Position numbers and translations under genes: made by a program. Under the pieces are notes generated by a model that saw only the letters and a list, made by a program, of their open reading frames with translations, was not told where the DNA came from and searched no databases. A DNA stretch of 64,000 nucleotides, from the NCBI GenBank assembly GCA_030686995.1, contig CM060687.1, positions 169,618,090 to 169,682,089 on the forward strand. Direction: 5' to 3'. Every line of letters starts with the position of its first letter. Position 1 is the first letter of the stretch. Shown piece by piece: positions 20,890 to 31,443 of the stretch. This stretch comes from Artemisia argyi. Taxonomy: Eukaryota > Streptophyta > Magnoliopsida > Asterales > Asteraceae.

Positions 20890-22127
20890 TTATCACCGAG
20901 GATGACACTTACTTCAAGTTCATGGCCTTCCATGTTATAACCAATAATGGTACCCACTTCAATTGTTTTTGTCACTTCATTCTCACTGATGTCTTCTGGG
21001 TTGGTGGATTTTATGAGCCTGTTGTTACATCTTTCTATATTGGAGTCATTGTTGGATGGTGATAATTCGGTTGAGGTGTTTTCATTGGATAAAGTGGGTG
21101 TGGATGATTTAGTGATTTTAGATTTACATGTTTTCTTCTTGGGGACTTGAACTCCAGTCAAAGGATGAATGAGTTTAAGTGACTTGTATTTAGTTTTTGT
21201 TTTTGTTTTTTTTGTGAGGGTGTTGTGGGGAGGCTGAAACAACTGTGGTTTGGATTTGGGCCGTCTGTTATATTTAAGTAGGATGGGATCATTTGAGGGG
21301 ATTGGGCCTAAGATAGAGTTAGGAGTTGAGGATTGGGCTTGAGTGTTAGAAATAGTGGCAGAATTCCTAGGTAACTGGTTGGGGAATTTTGAGGGGTCTA
21401 AAGAGCATTTAACAAAAGATTCTGTTTGTTCACGTGATACCTCTTCATCTCTGACATTCATAGGGTCAACTTTGACAACATTTTCTCCACTAGACATATC
21501 AAGAGACCCACTTTCCTCGATTTGGTTATTTTTGACAAAACAATGAAAAGTTTCATTGTCAGATTTCCGCATTAGTGGTGAGGAGTTGGCCGGAAAATTT
21601 GAATTATTTTCCGGTGAACTTTCAATATCTTCCAAACTTTTTTCTGCCATGTCTTCACGTATCCATCCTCCTTCATTAATAAACGGATTATAATCATAAC
21701 CATCTTCGAAGTCATCGTCTTCCTCATTTGCATCACCGTCCTCACCATTTCCATCATCATCATCATCCTCGTTTTCACCGTGATTAGTACAAGAATCATT
21801 GTCTGATTCGTTGTCTGTCTTGTTCTCTGATCTACAAATCTCATCACATTCTCCCTGTATCTCATGTATCCTAATACAAGTATGGACACCGTCGACCAAA
21901 ACCGGCATCGTAGTTTGTATCAACTCCATACATGTAGTTCTTATGCAAACTTTACCGGCGACAAGGTTGTTGTTGGAGGGGTTGCATTTTTCAGGAAAGA
22001 TTATTTCACCCCATGTACTGGCGATACGAGTGAAAGAGGCCTCGTGCCAGGCGTGTGGAGGAAGTCCTTCAATTGATAGCCAAGTTAATCTTTTTTGAAG
22101 ATGAAAGTGTTTGTCCCAAGGTTTCAA
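20871..22127 (-). pseudogene. LINE ORF1 (Gag-like), 5'-truncated
   Basis: Open from the element edge (22168); the first Met is at 22127 (418 aa). The N-terminal part has LTWLSIEGLPPHAWHEASF and ASTWGEIIF, the nucleic-acid-binding fold (DUF4283-like) of plant LINE ORF1. An acidic, Asp/Glu-rich stretch follows (residues about 95-150), then a Ser/Pro/Lys-rich tail. No CCHC knuckle is visible. The upstream frame lacks a start codon, so the true N-terminus was lost on integration. Confidence 0.8.
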
Positions 22128-22223
22128 GGTTTTGAAGCACTTAGAGATTGAAGGGTTAGAGGTGATAGTTTAAACTAATTGATACTTTTTATAAACATTG
22201 CAAAAATGATTACACTATAGTAT

Positions 22224-22781
22224 TTACACAAGGGGAGTACCCTGAACAAACTCAGTAAAACCCAAAGCAAGTAAACCCAACATAGCAAATCTACCATTCC
22301 ACAACTCAGCATCTGAAGTCATCAAACCACTTGACTTGGATTCAGCTCTCACTCCTTTAAACAAAGGCACCAAAGAAGCTAAAGTCAATACAACACTTGT
22401 CCCAACAAACACAGTTAGCCCACCGTTAGATATTTGGGTGAACAAGTCTTGGCCATTAGCCAACTCAACACCCAATGCTGACACAAACCCTATCATGGCT
22501 AACCTTCCATTGATTCTTTCTGGTGCTGGCCCACTGAATGCTAACAAGTCTGAGAAGTTGGTGCTGACTTTAGGAGCTGGTGGTGGTGGTGGTGGGGTGG
22601 TGATGGGTTGTGGGGTTGGGGTGGCTGATAATGGTTTTGAAGAGTCAGTTGAGTTGTCTTGTGGTGGTTGTTGTGACATGCATCTGACAGTCATGGTGGT
22701 GGTAGTCTTTTGGTGAAAGTTGAAAGATGGGGTGGTGAGGCGTGTGACTGGTGTTGCTGAGAAGACTGAAGAAGTTGCCAT
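22224..22781 (-). CDS. Early light-induced protein 1 of the array (ELIP), chloroplast thylakoid
   Basis: 185 aa. Residues 1 to about 34 are Ser/Thr-rich and basic, ending VRC: a plastid transit peptide. A Pro-rich linker follows (54-71). Three transmembrane helices lie at about 88-108, 121-141 and 158-178. Helices 1 and 3 carry the chlorophyll-binding signature of the light-harvesting family ([12 protein letters not shown] and [12 protein letters not shown]), with paired Glu and Asn/Arg ligands. ELIPs bind free chlorophyll and carotenoid under excess light and desiccation. The frame is one uninterrupted exon. The start is the only Met in good register with copy 3. A TATA box lies at 22893-22898, and CACGTG 193 bp upstream suggests light or ABA control. 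The LINE sits directly downstream. Confidence 0.95.
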   Translation of the reverse strand: MATSSVFSATPVTRLTTPSFNFHQKTTTTMTVRCMSQQPPQDNSTDSSKPLSATPTPQPITTPPPPPPAPKVSTNFSDLLAFSGPAPERINGRLAMIGFVSALGVELANGQDLFTQISNGGLTVFVGTSVVLTLASLVPLFKGVRAESKSSGLMTSDAELWNGRFAMLGLLALGFTEFVQGTPLV

Positions 22782-22892
22782 AGTAGTTGAGATGAGGTAG
22801 TTAATAATGTGACTGTTTAAGGTTGTTGTTAAGTTTGTTGTTTAGAATGTTCACTTGTTTGTTGTGGTTTAAGGAGGAAAAGGTCGTTGGGT

Positions 22893-23045
22893 TATATAGG
22901 AGAGTGTATTTTGTTAGTGAAGACAAAGGAGTGGATACATATTTGGCCACGTTAATGACATTTGGTACTTGTTCACGTGGCTTAAACAATGGCCGATGAA
23001 GAGAGTTTGTGGCAAAATTGGGTTCAATGTGTTCCATTGATTGTG
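22893..23045 (-). promoter_or_regulatory. ELIP1 promoter: TATA box and conserved CACGTG block
   Basis: A TATATAA box (minus strand, about 22893-22898) lies about 112 bp before the ATG. A block of about 100 bp (22945-23045) is shared with the other two copies and contains CACGTG at 22974-22979 (minus strand context AAGCCACGTGAAC), a G-box/ABRE core bound by HY5-class and ABF-class bZIPs. Factor identity is inferred from known ELIP regulation. Confidence 0.75.
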
Positions 23046-23129
23046 GTGCGGGGTACAAAGTGCCAATTGGATGTTTCTAGAGCTATTAGAAGATTCGTAA
23101 AATTCACACAAGCATAGACGCATCTTAGT

Positions 23130-23635
23130 AGAGAGTGGATACCGGGAGGGTAACAGCTCTCCTAAAACTTTTAGGTTTTTACTTATATTTGGTTAAAGAA
23201 AATATAACTTTTGCAGTCCTAAATTAAATAATATAGAACTCGGTATTCTCAATAATTTTATCAAAATTCTGTCTTTGCACACAAGTAACAATTGTTAATA
23301 ATTGTTAATAATTGTTAATGAGTAATGTCAATTGATCAAGCTTTCATATGTCTTTCTTTCTTCTTCGGCCTCAAAACATACTTAGTTGGCACTTGAAGAT
23401 CTCATTTTCTTATGTGCCATAATCACATAACTAAAAAAAAGAATTAGAAACAAAATTTAGCGAATCTCATTTTACTAATCGATGTACATTTCTGATATGA
23501 ATAAAACATGTGCAACTTTGCTAAGCTTATGCTTGATAGAGACTCATCAGACTATCAACATATTAACAAACGGGGCCAGTTTCTCTCTTTTTTTAGCCAA
23601 GTCAGCGAGAAATATGTTTGATGTGTGTGATTTAT
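23130..23635. other. Unassigned spacer upstream of ELIP1
   Basis: AT-rich. A short triple repeat of AATTGTTAAT occurs near 23287-23320. No gene seen. Confidence 0.5.
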
Positions 23636-23880
23636 CACTACAAGAAAAAGTAGCTTTAGTGACGAGAATTTAGTGACGAGAATTTTTTTTGGTCACTATT
23701 TAGATGAAAATAGTAACGATATAATTTTTGGTCATTATTGTTGGTTATCGGTAGAAAGTCAGTGACGAATCTTATAAGTGGTCACTATTTAGTCACTAAA
23801 TTACATGAATAGTGACGAGAAATTTCGTCATTAAACATTAGTGACGACATTTTGATCACTATTTCGCACATTGTTATGAG
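23636..23880 (+). mobile_element. CACTA (En/Spm-type) transposon left end
   Basis: It starts CACTACAAGAAAAAG and is followed by many copies of AGTGACGA and its complement in both orientations, the subterminal repeats where such transposases bind. No transposase is recognised inward. The partner end is not certain (see 36627). Confidence 0.75.
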
Positions 23881-25570
23881 TGAATACTATAAAATGATTA
23901 AAGATAAGGGAAATTACATACATACTCACTAAAGCTTCCATATTCATATATTCATCACAAAAATCGTAAATACTATGACATGTTATGAATGAAAAAACCT
24001 GTAACGCAAAATTTCAGATATTTAACTTTTATGTTGCAATTCTCATTTAAACATATTATTCGAAACATGAACTTAGAAATACAATATTATATTTTACTAA
24101 TATGATAAAAAAAAATGAACAAATAAATATCAAACTACTAGAGCAAATAAAATAAATAAATACAATAGTATATTCAATAAAAGTAACACATATATTATCA
24201 AATTTTCCTTTTATAACTAGCTAGAGCAATGAAACTTGTTTAAAAAAAAAAATGATTGAAAAAATAAATATTAACCCGTCATTCACAAACTACCCCTTTT
24301 CAAATCCAAAAATTAAACCCATCGCCGGCGATCTCCATCATCATCTTCGTTCAGTTACCATCACCGCCATTGCACCGCCATCATCACCGGCGTCGCACCG
24401 TCACTATCACCATCACTAGCGTCGTGACATTGAGATCACCGTCGTCACTTCACCATCGCCGTCGTCACACCGTCACCTTCACAATCACCGTCATCGTCTC
24501 CGATTCAGAGACATATATAAGGTTAATTTCTGATTTTACTATCATCAATTATCTCTGTTATTTGAGTTTGTAACCTGTTATTGGGATAGTGAAATCAATT
24601 GAGTTTGATTGAGTGCTAATATTAGGGTTTTTAAATCTAATAATTGTTACTACTAATTTCAGCTACAATAATTAATTGATCTGATTATTGTTACATGCAT
24701 CTGTTTGTTACTTGATCGATTAGTTAGTGTAGTATCTGTTAGGTTAGTGACTTGACCTTTTTATCGTGTTTACGGAACGAGCTTGAGAGATTGTAACTGC
24801 TCGAACCGAAGTGTAATAACCGTTATTGTTATTGTTATACGTATCTGTTTGTTTGTTGATCGGTTAGTTAGTGTAGTAATTCGAGTTTACTAAATGAGCT
24901 CAAAATGTTTAAGGAGGCGAGCGCGAGGTTATAACGGCTTGAATCAAGCTCTTTTAAAGACGTATTTAATATTTATGATATCGGTTAGGTTTAGGCTACA
25001 AATGATTGTATTGAGCTCAAGTCCGAGTTTGCGAAACGAGCTTCAATGTATAACGAGGTGAGCATGAGGCTAAAAGTGCTAGGCTTGAGCTCTCACGGAG
25101 TCTTTAGTAATGTGTATCTACTGATTAGAACTGTTTATATGCTTACTGTCTTGGGAGTCCGAGGTTACGAAACGAGCTTGAAACATATTATGAGCCGAGC
25201 GGGAGCTGTTATTAAGCCATGTGTGATATCCTTTTTACTGATTAAAATCGTTTATATGGTTATTGGTTGAATAGTTAGTTGTTGAGTAATAAGACTGAAT
25301 GAGTCAAGGTTCTAGAGTATCAACATATTACCATACCTTCCACCCTAATTAAATCAACTACAAGCATAAGGGTAAGGGCTAGCCCAAATATTGAAGCGCT
25401 GGTAAGAAATTTAGTTAAAATCTTACAGCCACGAAAATATACTAGGCCCTTGGGATTCAAACAAGTATGAATAAAAACAACAATGCATAACAATTTGGCA
25501 TGAAAGAGGTATGAGAGAGATTGGAAGTGAAAAATCACACTATGTCCGAGGGTTTTTCAGGCGAGCAATT
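23881..25570. other. Unassigned region, possibly CACTA interior
   Basis: It contains a His/Arg/Ser-coding low-complexity stretch (24320-24500, repeats of CACCGTCA type). It also contains a degenerate direct duplication: the block TTAGTTAGTGTAGTA near 24723 recurs near 24864, and the phrases GAAACGAGCTT recur near 25035 and 25178. I see no gene. Confidence 0.45.
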
Positions 25571-25697
25571 ATACACCCACAAAAACAAATCCACAAAACC
25601 ATTCACAAAATAAGGTGTCACTCCCTAATTGCCTTAATTAAATAGAAGATAAATAAACTATGTAAGTGACATCTCCTTTTATGGATTGTGGGTGTAT
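25571..25697. mobile_element. Small MITE, TIR ATACACCCACAA
   Basis: The 127-bp segment begins ATACACCCACAA and ends TTGTGGGTGTAT. The inner parts also pair (GGTGTCACTCC with a diverged partner GACATCTCC). Flanks (GCAATT and CATTTC) give no clear target duplication. Confidence 0.55.
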
Positions 25698-25719
25698 CAT
25701 TTCTTTATTGAAGTAACTC

Positions 25720-25937
25720 CCAATACCGTCTTCCACGGGTTATGGGTCCCAATACCGTCTTCCACGGTGTATGGGGGAGGTTGAGACGTAGACAACCTTA
25801 CCCCTACCTAAGGTAGAGAGGCTGCTTCCGGTTATACCAAAGGTAGAAAAGGACCTCCGGCCTTGCAAGGGGTGAGGATCGAACCCTTGACATCTATCTC
25901 CAGAGGTAAGAGTGTTAACCACTTGATCCAACCTTGC
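25720..25937 (-). mobile_element. tRNA-derived SINE
   Basis: The minus strand starts with a tRNA-like head: A box GGATCAAGTGGTTA (about 25916-25930) and B box GGGTTCGATCC (25876-25886), about 40 bp apart as in Pol III promoters. The body reads CTTCCGGTT/GGTAGGGGTAAGG-type sequence. The 3' part is a tandem copy of CGTGGAAGACGGTATTGGG (25718-25770). No long A tail is visible. Confidence 0.65.
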
Positions 25938-25959
25938 TCTTTTATTGAGACTGCCCAAA

Positions 25960-27000
25960 ATAATAACTTTGATAAAAATGTTTGTAGAAACAAAAATAAA
26001 TGATTATGCTAAATTATTTGTACACATGCTTAATGATTGTGACTAACCTATACTTATAAATTCGTGATTCAAAAATGTGCCAAATAAATAGTTTTGAGGT
26101 CTTCATAGGTTTTAAGGTAAGACAACTCCCGATGGTCACATCATTTTATCTTTCACCGCAACACCGCTTTAGTTTTCTCTCTCTTTTCACTCTTTATGAC
26201 TTTTCACCATCCTATTTATTTTTTGCATGCATTCAAACAATTTTAGTACTTATTTGATCATGTATTTTTTTCCGTCATTTTAAACAAAGCATTATGAATC
26301 ACTCACTCTTTCTAAGATTCTACTTATAAAAAATGTCAATCAAAGCTAGTTTTTCTTGCAGAATGTCTTTGCATACCGCGTATACTTTTCTCATATCATC
26401 TTTAGTTGTACTCGCATTGTCAAACTGCACAACTAAGTCAGTAATCGCTTGCCGACGAATGGTATCCTCATCATTTTATTTCTGAACACTAGCTTTGAAT
26501 TTTTTCGATGGTATGTAGAAGAGAGCAATCCATATGAATTTTGGTAGAGATTAAGTTTGATGTTGTGTAACGAATGAGAGTAGAGAGTATAGAGTAGATC
26601 GTATATAATGTGAAGTTGTGTGTAAAAATGATGAAGTTTATGGGGTATTTATAGGTAATAAAATGATAGTGACAAATTCTTTTTTGGAATAATATATCCG
26701 AGGCCACCTAACTTCTAAGTTTTTCTCAAATAAGCCATCCACTTTTTGAAAGTATCAAATATGCCACCAAACTATGTATTATCGTCGTTTACACCAATTA
26801 TGTTCATATTTATTTCGGGTAATTATCAAACGGTAATAATGAACCTAACACTAACATATTAAAGTAATACGAATTAATATTAGTGGTGAAATTTCAGTTA
26901 ATAATATAAATTCAAAAATGAGGGTATAATCAGTATTTCACATCAAACATTTCATTCATATCTCTTGGATAAGTTGGAGGTTTGTTCCTTATTTTGTAAT
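25960..27000. other. Unassigned; one small coding-like fragment
   Basis: Mostly AT-rich. On the minus strand about 26340-26480 reads DTIRRQAITDLVVQFDNAS and continues to VCKDILQEKLALIDI before a stop, which looks like the tail of some protein, but I cannot name it. The open frame 26489-26707 is not convincing. Confidence 0.35.
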
Positions 27001-27480
27001 AGACGAGTACCCGTGCATAGCAATGGAATCTTATAGCGGCAAATAGTTATAGTGATATTTTGGTTATACAAAACGTTACACAATAATACACTTAACCAAA
27101 ATATAACTATAATTATACGACGCTATAAAATCTCATTAATATACACTATTTTTAGCGTGAAACATGATTAATCAAAGATCTTTAAGTATCATATGGACAT
27201 CAATTGCAATTAGATATATAAAGAAAAAACAGAATATAAAAGAATATAGAGGTCACTGGGTTGTAAGCATAAAGAAAAACTAATCTATTTGTTTTTCCAT
27301 TGACACATCGTCCACATGTAACGAAGGGATTTAGATAGCAGATCAAATGTTTTACCTGCTACAAGCCAAGAAAACTTAATTATTAATTGATAAAAAGTAG
27401 ATTATATTGAGGTTTCTTCTTGTCAGTCGCTATACATCAATATTGATGTCAAAATCATTTGAAATTTGGAAATAATAAGA
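27001..27480 (-). mobile_element. Helitron-type 3' end (minus strand), left boundary near 27001
   Basis: Read on the minus strand, CCATTGCTATGCACGGG is followed by TACTCGTCTA, the same terminus as at 15857 (there ending CTAG, here decayed to CTAT). The next about 80 bp inward also align between the two loci. The 5' end was not found; a separate hAT MITE follows at 27542. Confidence 0.5.
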
Positions 27481-27541
27481 GGAGTGAGTGTGGTGAGTGT
27501 GGTGACTAGCATTCACCTTCTCATTTGAGGCTCACGGGTGT

Positions 27542-27991
27542 TAGGGGTGTAAACGAGACGAGACAGCTCGCGAGCTACTCGGGATCGACTCGTAAACTAC
27601 TCGAAATCGACTCGATGTAAACGAGTCGAGCTCGAGTTCGAGCTACTCGAGTATATTTTCGAGTCGAGCTCGAGCTCGAAAATACTCTGCTCGTGAAGCT
27701 CGCGAGCCTTAACGAGCTTCAATTAAATTACACTTTTACCCTTTTATCTACATATATTTACTTAATTTTCATACAAATCGAGTCGAGCCGAGCTTTATAT
27801 GTCGAGTATTCATCGAGTTCGAGCCTCAAATATGAAAATAATCAAGCCCGAGTCGAGCTTCGAGCTTGAGTTTTATATAACGAGTCGAGCTCGAGCTCGA
27901 AATATAAAGCTCGATCGAGCTCGAGTTTTAGTATTCGAGTCGAGCTCGAGCTTGGCAGTACTCGACTCGACTCGACTCGTTTACACCCCTA
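27542..27991. mobile_element. hAT-type MITE (450 bp) with perfect 8-bp target duplication
   Basis: Ends TAGGGGTGTAAACGAG and CTCGTTTACACCCCTA are perfect inverted repeats. ACGGGTGT is duplicated at 27534-27541 and 27992-27999. The interior is dense in GAGTCGAGCTCGAGCTCG-type palindromes on both arms, able to fold extensively. Non-coding; the open frame at 27799-28029 is incidental. Confidence 0.92.
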
Positions 27992-27999
27992 ACGGGTGT

Positions 28000-29640
28000 C
28001 ACATCACCCCAACATTTTTTCACAACTAACCCCTCCTCACTTATAACTAACATCAACTTACTTATTTGGGGTCCACCACTTACAACTTTATTTTTTTATT
28101 CAAATTTCTAAATAAACTAAATCCATTTCATTAAAAATAAAATTTCATTCATTCTTTAAATAAAACATTATTAAAAAAAAGTTAATTAAAAAAATCACTA
28201 ACAAACAATTTTAATAAAATCTAAAACTAGTTTTATATTAGTTTTAGTACTTGATTTTCTTGTTTATGGCCCAAACTTTTGAACCCAAGTTTAAGGCCCA
28301 AACCAAACAAATATACATGCAAAACCAAATAACTCAACATAAGTGTAACATTCAGGTAAACTCGAAGGACCAAAAGTGTAACATTCGTCTTCTTCTTCTT
28401 CTTCCTCCCATTTTTTTTCTTTTGAACAGATCTTCCTCCTGTTTTTTTTTCTTCTTTTGAACAGACCCTCACCCAACAAAAAGAAAAAGAAAGAGGCAAC
28501 ATTATCAAAATCAATAAAAAACAATAATAATAAAAAAGGACGAGTGGCAGAAAACAAACCTCGTCGTGCAGATGCGGAGGTGGTGAACGGCGAGCCACAA
28601 CGAGGGGGAGCTGGTACCATGGCGAGCTCCAACGAGCTCCACGTCGGACGACGAGGCTATGTGGCGAGACCACACCCACTCCTCTAAGAAAATTGAGAGA
28701 TTGAATATGCAATAACTGATTTTCTTTTGCATTTAAGAATTAGACAAAAAAAGTAATAAAATAGGAGAAATATGTGCATACTGATAAAATTAAGCGCTCA
28801 ACCTATTCTAAAAATATGGCTCTAAAATTTCAATAAATTGACAGGTGGATTTGATGACATGAATCAAAATCAACTTTACTACTAATCGTGTATTTTCAAA
28901 TATAAAAGATGAATTTTCAAGAATCTTTTATTTACAAAAATTGGGTGTAAACCCATTATATGTAATATAGATTAATTGAAGGTAATTTAAGCAAAACATT
29001 AATTGAAGTTTTTCATTTTAAAAAATAGGTTATAAATACATTATAGATAGTATAGATTTTATAGTTTTCGGGTATAAATTTTATCTTGGTGTAAATGAAA
29101 ACAAACATATAGCTGGGTGGCCTATAAGTTTTCAATAAATTGATAACATATATGTTAAAAGTTTAAAACTTTGGTGGCCTCTATATACATTATCCATATT
29201 TTTATTAGAAAAATAAAAAATAAAAATAAAAAAATCAACCGTCGGGAGGGGGCCTATTTTTCACATCGTCCTGTAAAGCGAGGAGTCTTCGTTCGTTTCT
29301 AAAAATCACCTCCCTCACGCGTGAGGAATGGATGTGCGAGCAAAGGTGGCACGTGAGATTGTCTCGTCACCGAGACTCAGTCATGCCACTAGAAGGAGTA
29401 GTAGTTTAATCTTGCAAATCTAACAACTCATATCATGACCAAATTGTTTAATCTCTAGCTAGGATGTTTGTTAAATTGTTTAACCTAGCTAGAATTATAG
29501 ATTGTGTAAACAAATAAAACAAAATACAAACCCTATTCAGTTACAATCTACTCCTATTTTTTAAGATATAAACTAATGGATATGTGATAAAATATAATCG
29601 TCAAAGCATTTAATCTATCTTATCAGTCCTACGTTTGCTC
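28000..29640. other. Unassigned intergenic region
   Basis: AT-rich, with a CT-rich strip (28385-28470, CTTCTTCTT) and a short GC-richer patch (28550-28690) with open frames on both strands and no recognisable product. A second GC-rich patch (29240-29400) includes CGCGTGAGG and GGCACGTGAG. I cannot assign any of it. Confidence 0.4.
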
Positions 29641-29649
29641 ATGAGTTCG

Positions 29650-29998
29650 GACGAGGTTATCCTTATGATATCTTTCATCTGAATAAAACTAAGAGATATT
29701 GCCCTTTCTTTGTCTTTTCAAATCATATTATGTAATATAATGCATGTGTACATCATATGCTTTATTTTATCCAAAGACATAGGTAGTGCGTGATTTTTAC
29801 TATACTCCATTTTTTCTTTAGCATACTGAATGATCGTTCTATATCTTTTCTTGCCGCTTCTTGCGCTTGCTTATACCGTATTCGATATGCGTCATTTGGT
29901 TGTGAAATCGCCTTAACAAGTGTTCCATTCCAGATATATTCCATCAACAAAATAATATCCTCATTTGATATATGGGTGGGCCAAATATTACATAGCAA
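29650..29998 (-). pseudogene. PIF/Harbinger transposase fragment (DDE, C-terminal)
   Basis: The minus strand encodes MEYIWNGTLVKAISQPND, then QEAARKDIERSFSMLKKKWS (the final acidic-residue block of the Harbinger DDE nuclease). After a frame change it gives MYTCIILHNMI, a stop, and KDKERAIS. These motifs are diagnostic of HARBI1/ALP1-type transposases. The frameshift, the stop and the missing N-terminus mark it as dead. It may be kin to the supplier of the TTA-flanked MITEs at 35138, 35514 and 42346. Confidence 0.8.
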
Positions 29999-29999
29999 T

Positions 30000-30642
30000 T
30001 TACCATTAGAGCATCATTACTTTTGGGAATGATGCAACATAATTTTAATCTCAAAGTTGCACTAAAGATGTAAAAAAGTAAATGTAACAACAGTTTTACA
30101 AGCATATGAGAAAAATGTTTGAGCTATGAACATAAAAAATCTTTTAGACTGACCGACACTTTCAAGCTTAAATAAATGAGAAGTTATAAGATTGATGAGC
30201 TTGGAATGAGTCTAGTTCCTGAATAGATAGCAATTTGTATGGTTTGTTGTTTCAGATATATGAGCATCTTCATATTATCTATGTTATTTCCTTGTTATTT
30301 GCTAATTCTAATTAAAAAAGTTCACCTTTTCATGAAGAAAAAAAATGAGAAGTTATAAAAATATTATATAATAAGAATGTTAAATTTCTCCATGTAAGTT
30401 TCTTGCTTCCGTTGGTCTATTTCTCCAATACTCATATCACAATTAAAATAAAAGACTACAAGCTAGTTCTTCTAGCTGGGATGGGCCATATTAAGTTACA
30501 TTAGATCAATTCGTATATAATACCACGCTAAAAAAAGTAAGGCCAACCCTACAATAAACATAGCTCCGTCTTTGTGTTTTCTCGTATTTGAGATCGCTGA
30601 ATGAAGGAGATTAATGTATAACGTTGTTGTTCAATCCATCCA

Positions 30643-30690
<48 letters not shown>

Positions 30691-30939
30691 AGTTGTGTGA
30701 TGCAACATCTTCTAGCAAAATGAATAGATTCGCATCACATTGACCTCTAGTTGGACAATCAGCCCACTCCTAATTCGTATAATATATGCAGTTGGACAAT
30801 TATTGGATTGTTTGGATACAATCAATATGTAGTTGGACAATTATTAGATTGCTTGGGATAAGAGAAATATAACATTTGAGTGTGCGAAGAAAATGAAAAG
30901 TAAAGAGATATTTATAGATAAATCGTATAATGATAACAT

Positions 30940-31004
<65 letters not shown>
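30000..31004. other. Unassigned; poly-A and (TA)n tracts
   Basis: It contains a poly-A run (30644-30685), a near-duplicate pair around GTAGTTGGACAATTATT (about 30790 and 30830), and a (TA)n run (30943-31006). No gene. Confidence 0.6.
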
Positions 31005-31006
<2 letters not shown>

Positions 31007-31007
<1 letters not shown>

Positions 31008-31203
31008 TCCCTTCGTCTCAAATTTATTGTCCACATTTCCTTTTTGGGATGTCTCAAAAAAATTGTCCACTTTCCTTTTTAAGTAAAAACTAGAGAATAT
31101 TTTAAGGGTATATTCTCATTTAGTGGTTGAAATTTATAGGGGGCTCATTTTTATTAAACTTTGTAATTTCTCTCTCATGACAATTAATTTGAGACGGAGG
31201 GAG
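31007..31203. mobile_element. Stowaway MITE (197 bp)
   Basis: Starts CTCCCTTCGTCTCAAATT and ends AATTTGAGACGGAGGGAG, flanked by TA on both sides (31005-31006 and 31204-31205). This is the classic Tc1/mariner-derived Stowaway structure, inserted at the edge of a (TA)n run. Confidence 0.92.
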
Positions 31204-31349
31204 TATATCTTTTTTCATCATTATACCTAATGGCCCAAATAACTTAACCTTGCCCACCGGCCAAATTTGTCCCTTTGCATGCCATACACCCTCCACCATA
31301 ATGGTGCTTCACGCGCCAAATTCGTCCGTCCCTTTGCACGTCTTACATA

Positions 31350-31443
31350 TTGATTGTTTACGTATTGGACCTTTGACACTATGGCTCACATGCTTTTCAA
31401 CGTTTATGACTCATGTTTTTCTATATTGCTAAATCATTAACCT
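31350..31443. repeat. 3' flank of ELIP duplication unit 2, first part
   Basis: GACTCATG and CTATATTGCTAAATCATTAA match unit 1 (about 16905-16950). The homologous sequence resumes at 33150 after the foldback insertion. Confidence 0.7.

Larger units (their letters stand above)
17106..22168 (-). mobile_element. L1-type LINE, 5'-truncated, nearly intact ORF2
   Basis: A non-LTR retrotransposon of about 5.1 kb on the minus strand. It ends in TTGCCGTTC and an A run (T run at 17106-17115 on the plus strand), as many plant L1 elements do. TTTAAACT is present at both edges (17099-17106 and 22169-22176). The same TTTAAACTAATTGA is found uninterrupted at the matching place in ELIP unit 3 (about 38338), so it is native sequence. 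The open frame of ORF1 runs without a start codon up to the 5' edge, showing truncation within ORF1. ORF2 has two lesions. Confidence 0.9.

Noticed and set aside
22336..22716. Plus-strand open frames antisense to each ELIP (also 33798-34271 and 38511-38894)
   Set aside because: They mirror conserved ELIP coding sequence. Similarity among them is explained by the sense strand, and none has its own promoter or homology.
24370..24573. His/Arg-rich 67-aa frame
   Set aside because: Made of CACCGTCA-like simple repeats in a CACTA-associated region.
28233..28732. Overlapping frames up to 159 aa on both strands
   Set aside because: CT/GA-rich low complexity; no domain, no consistent frame, and no splice or promoter context.
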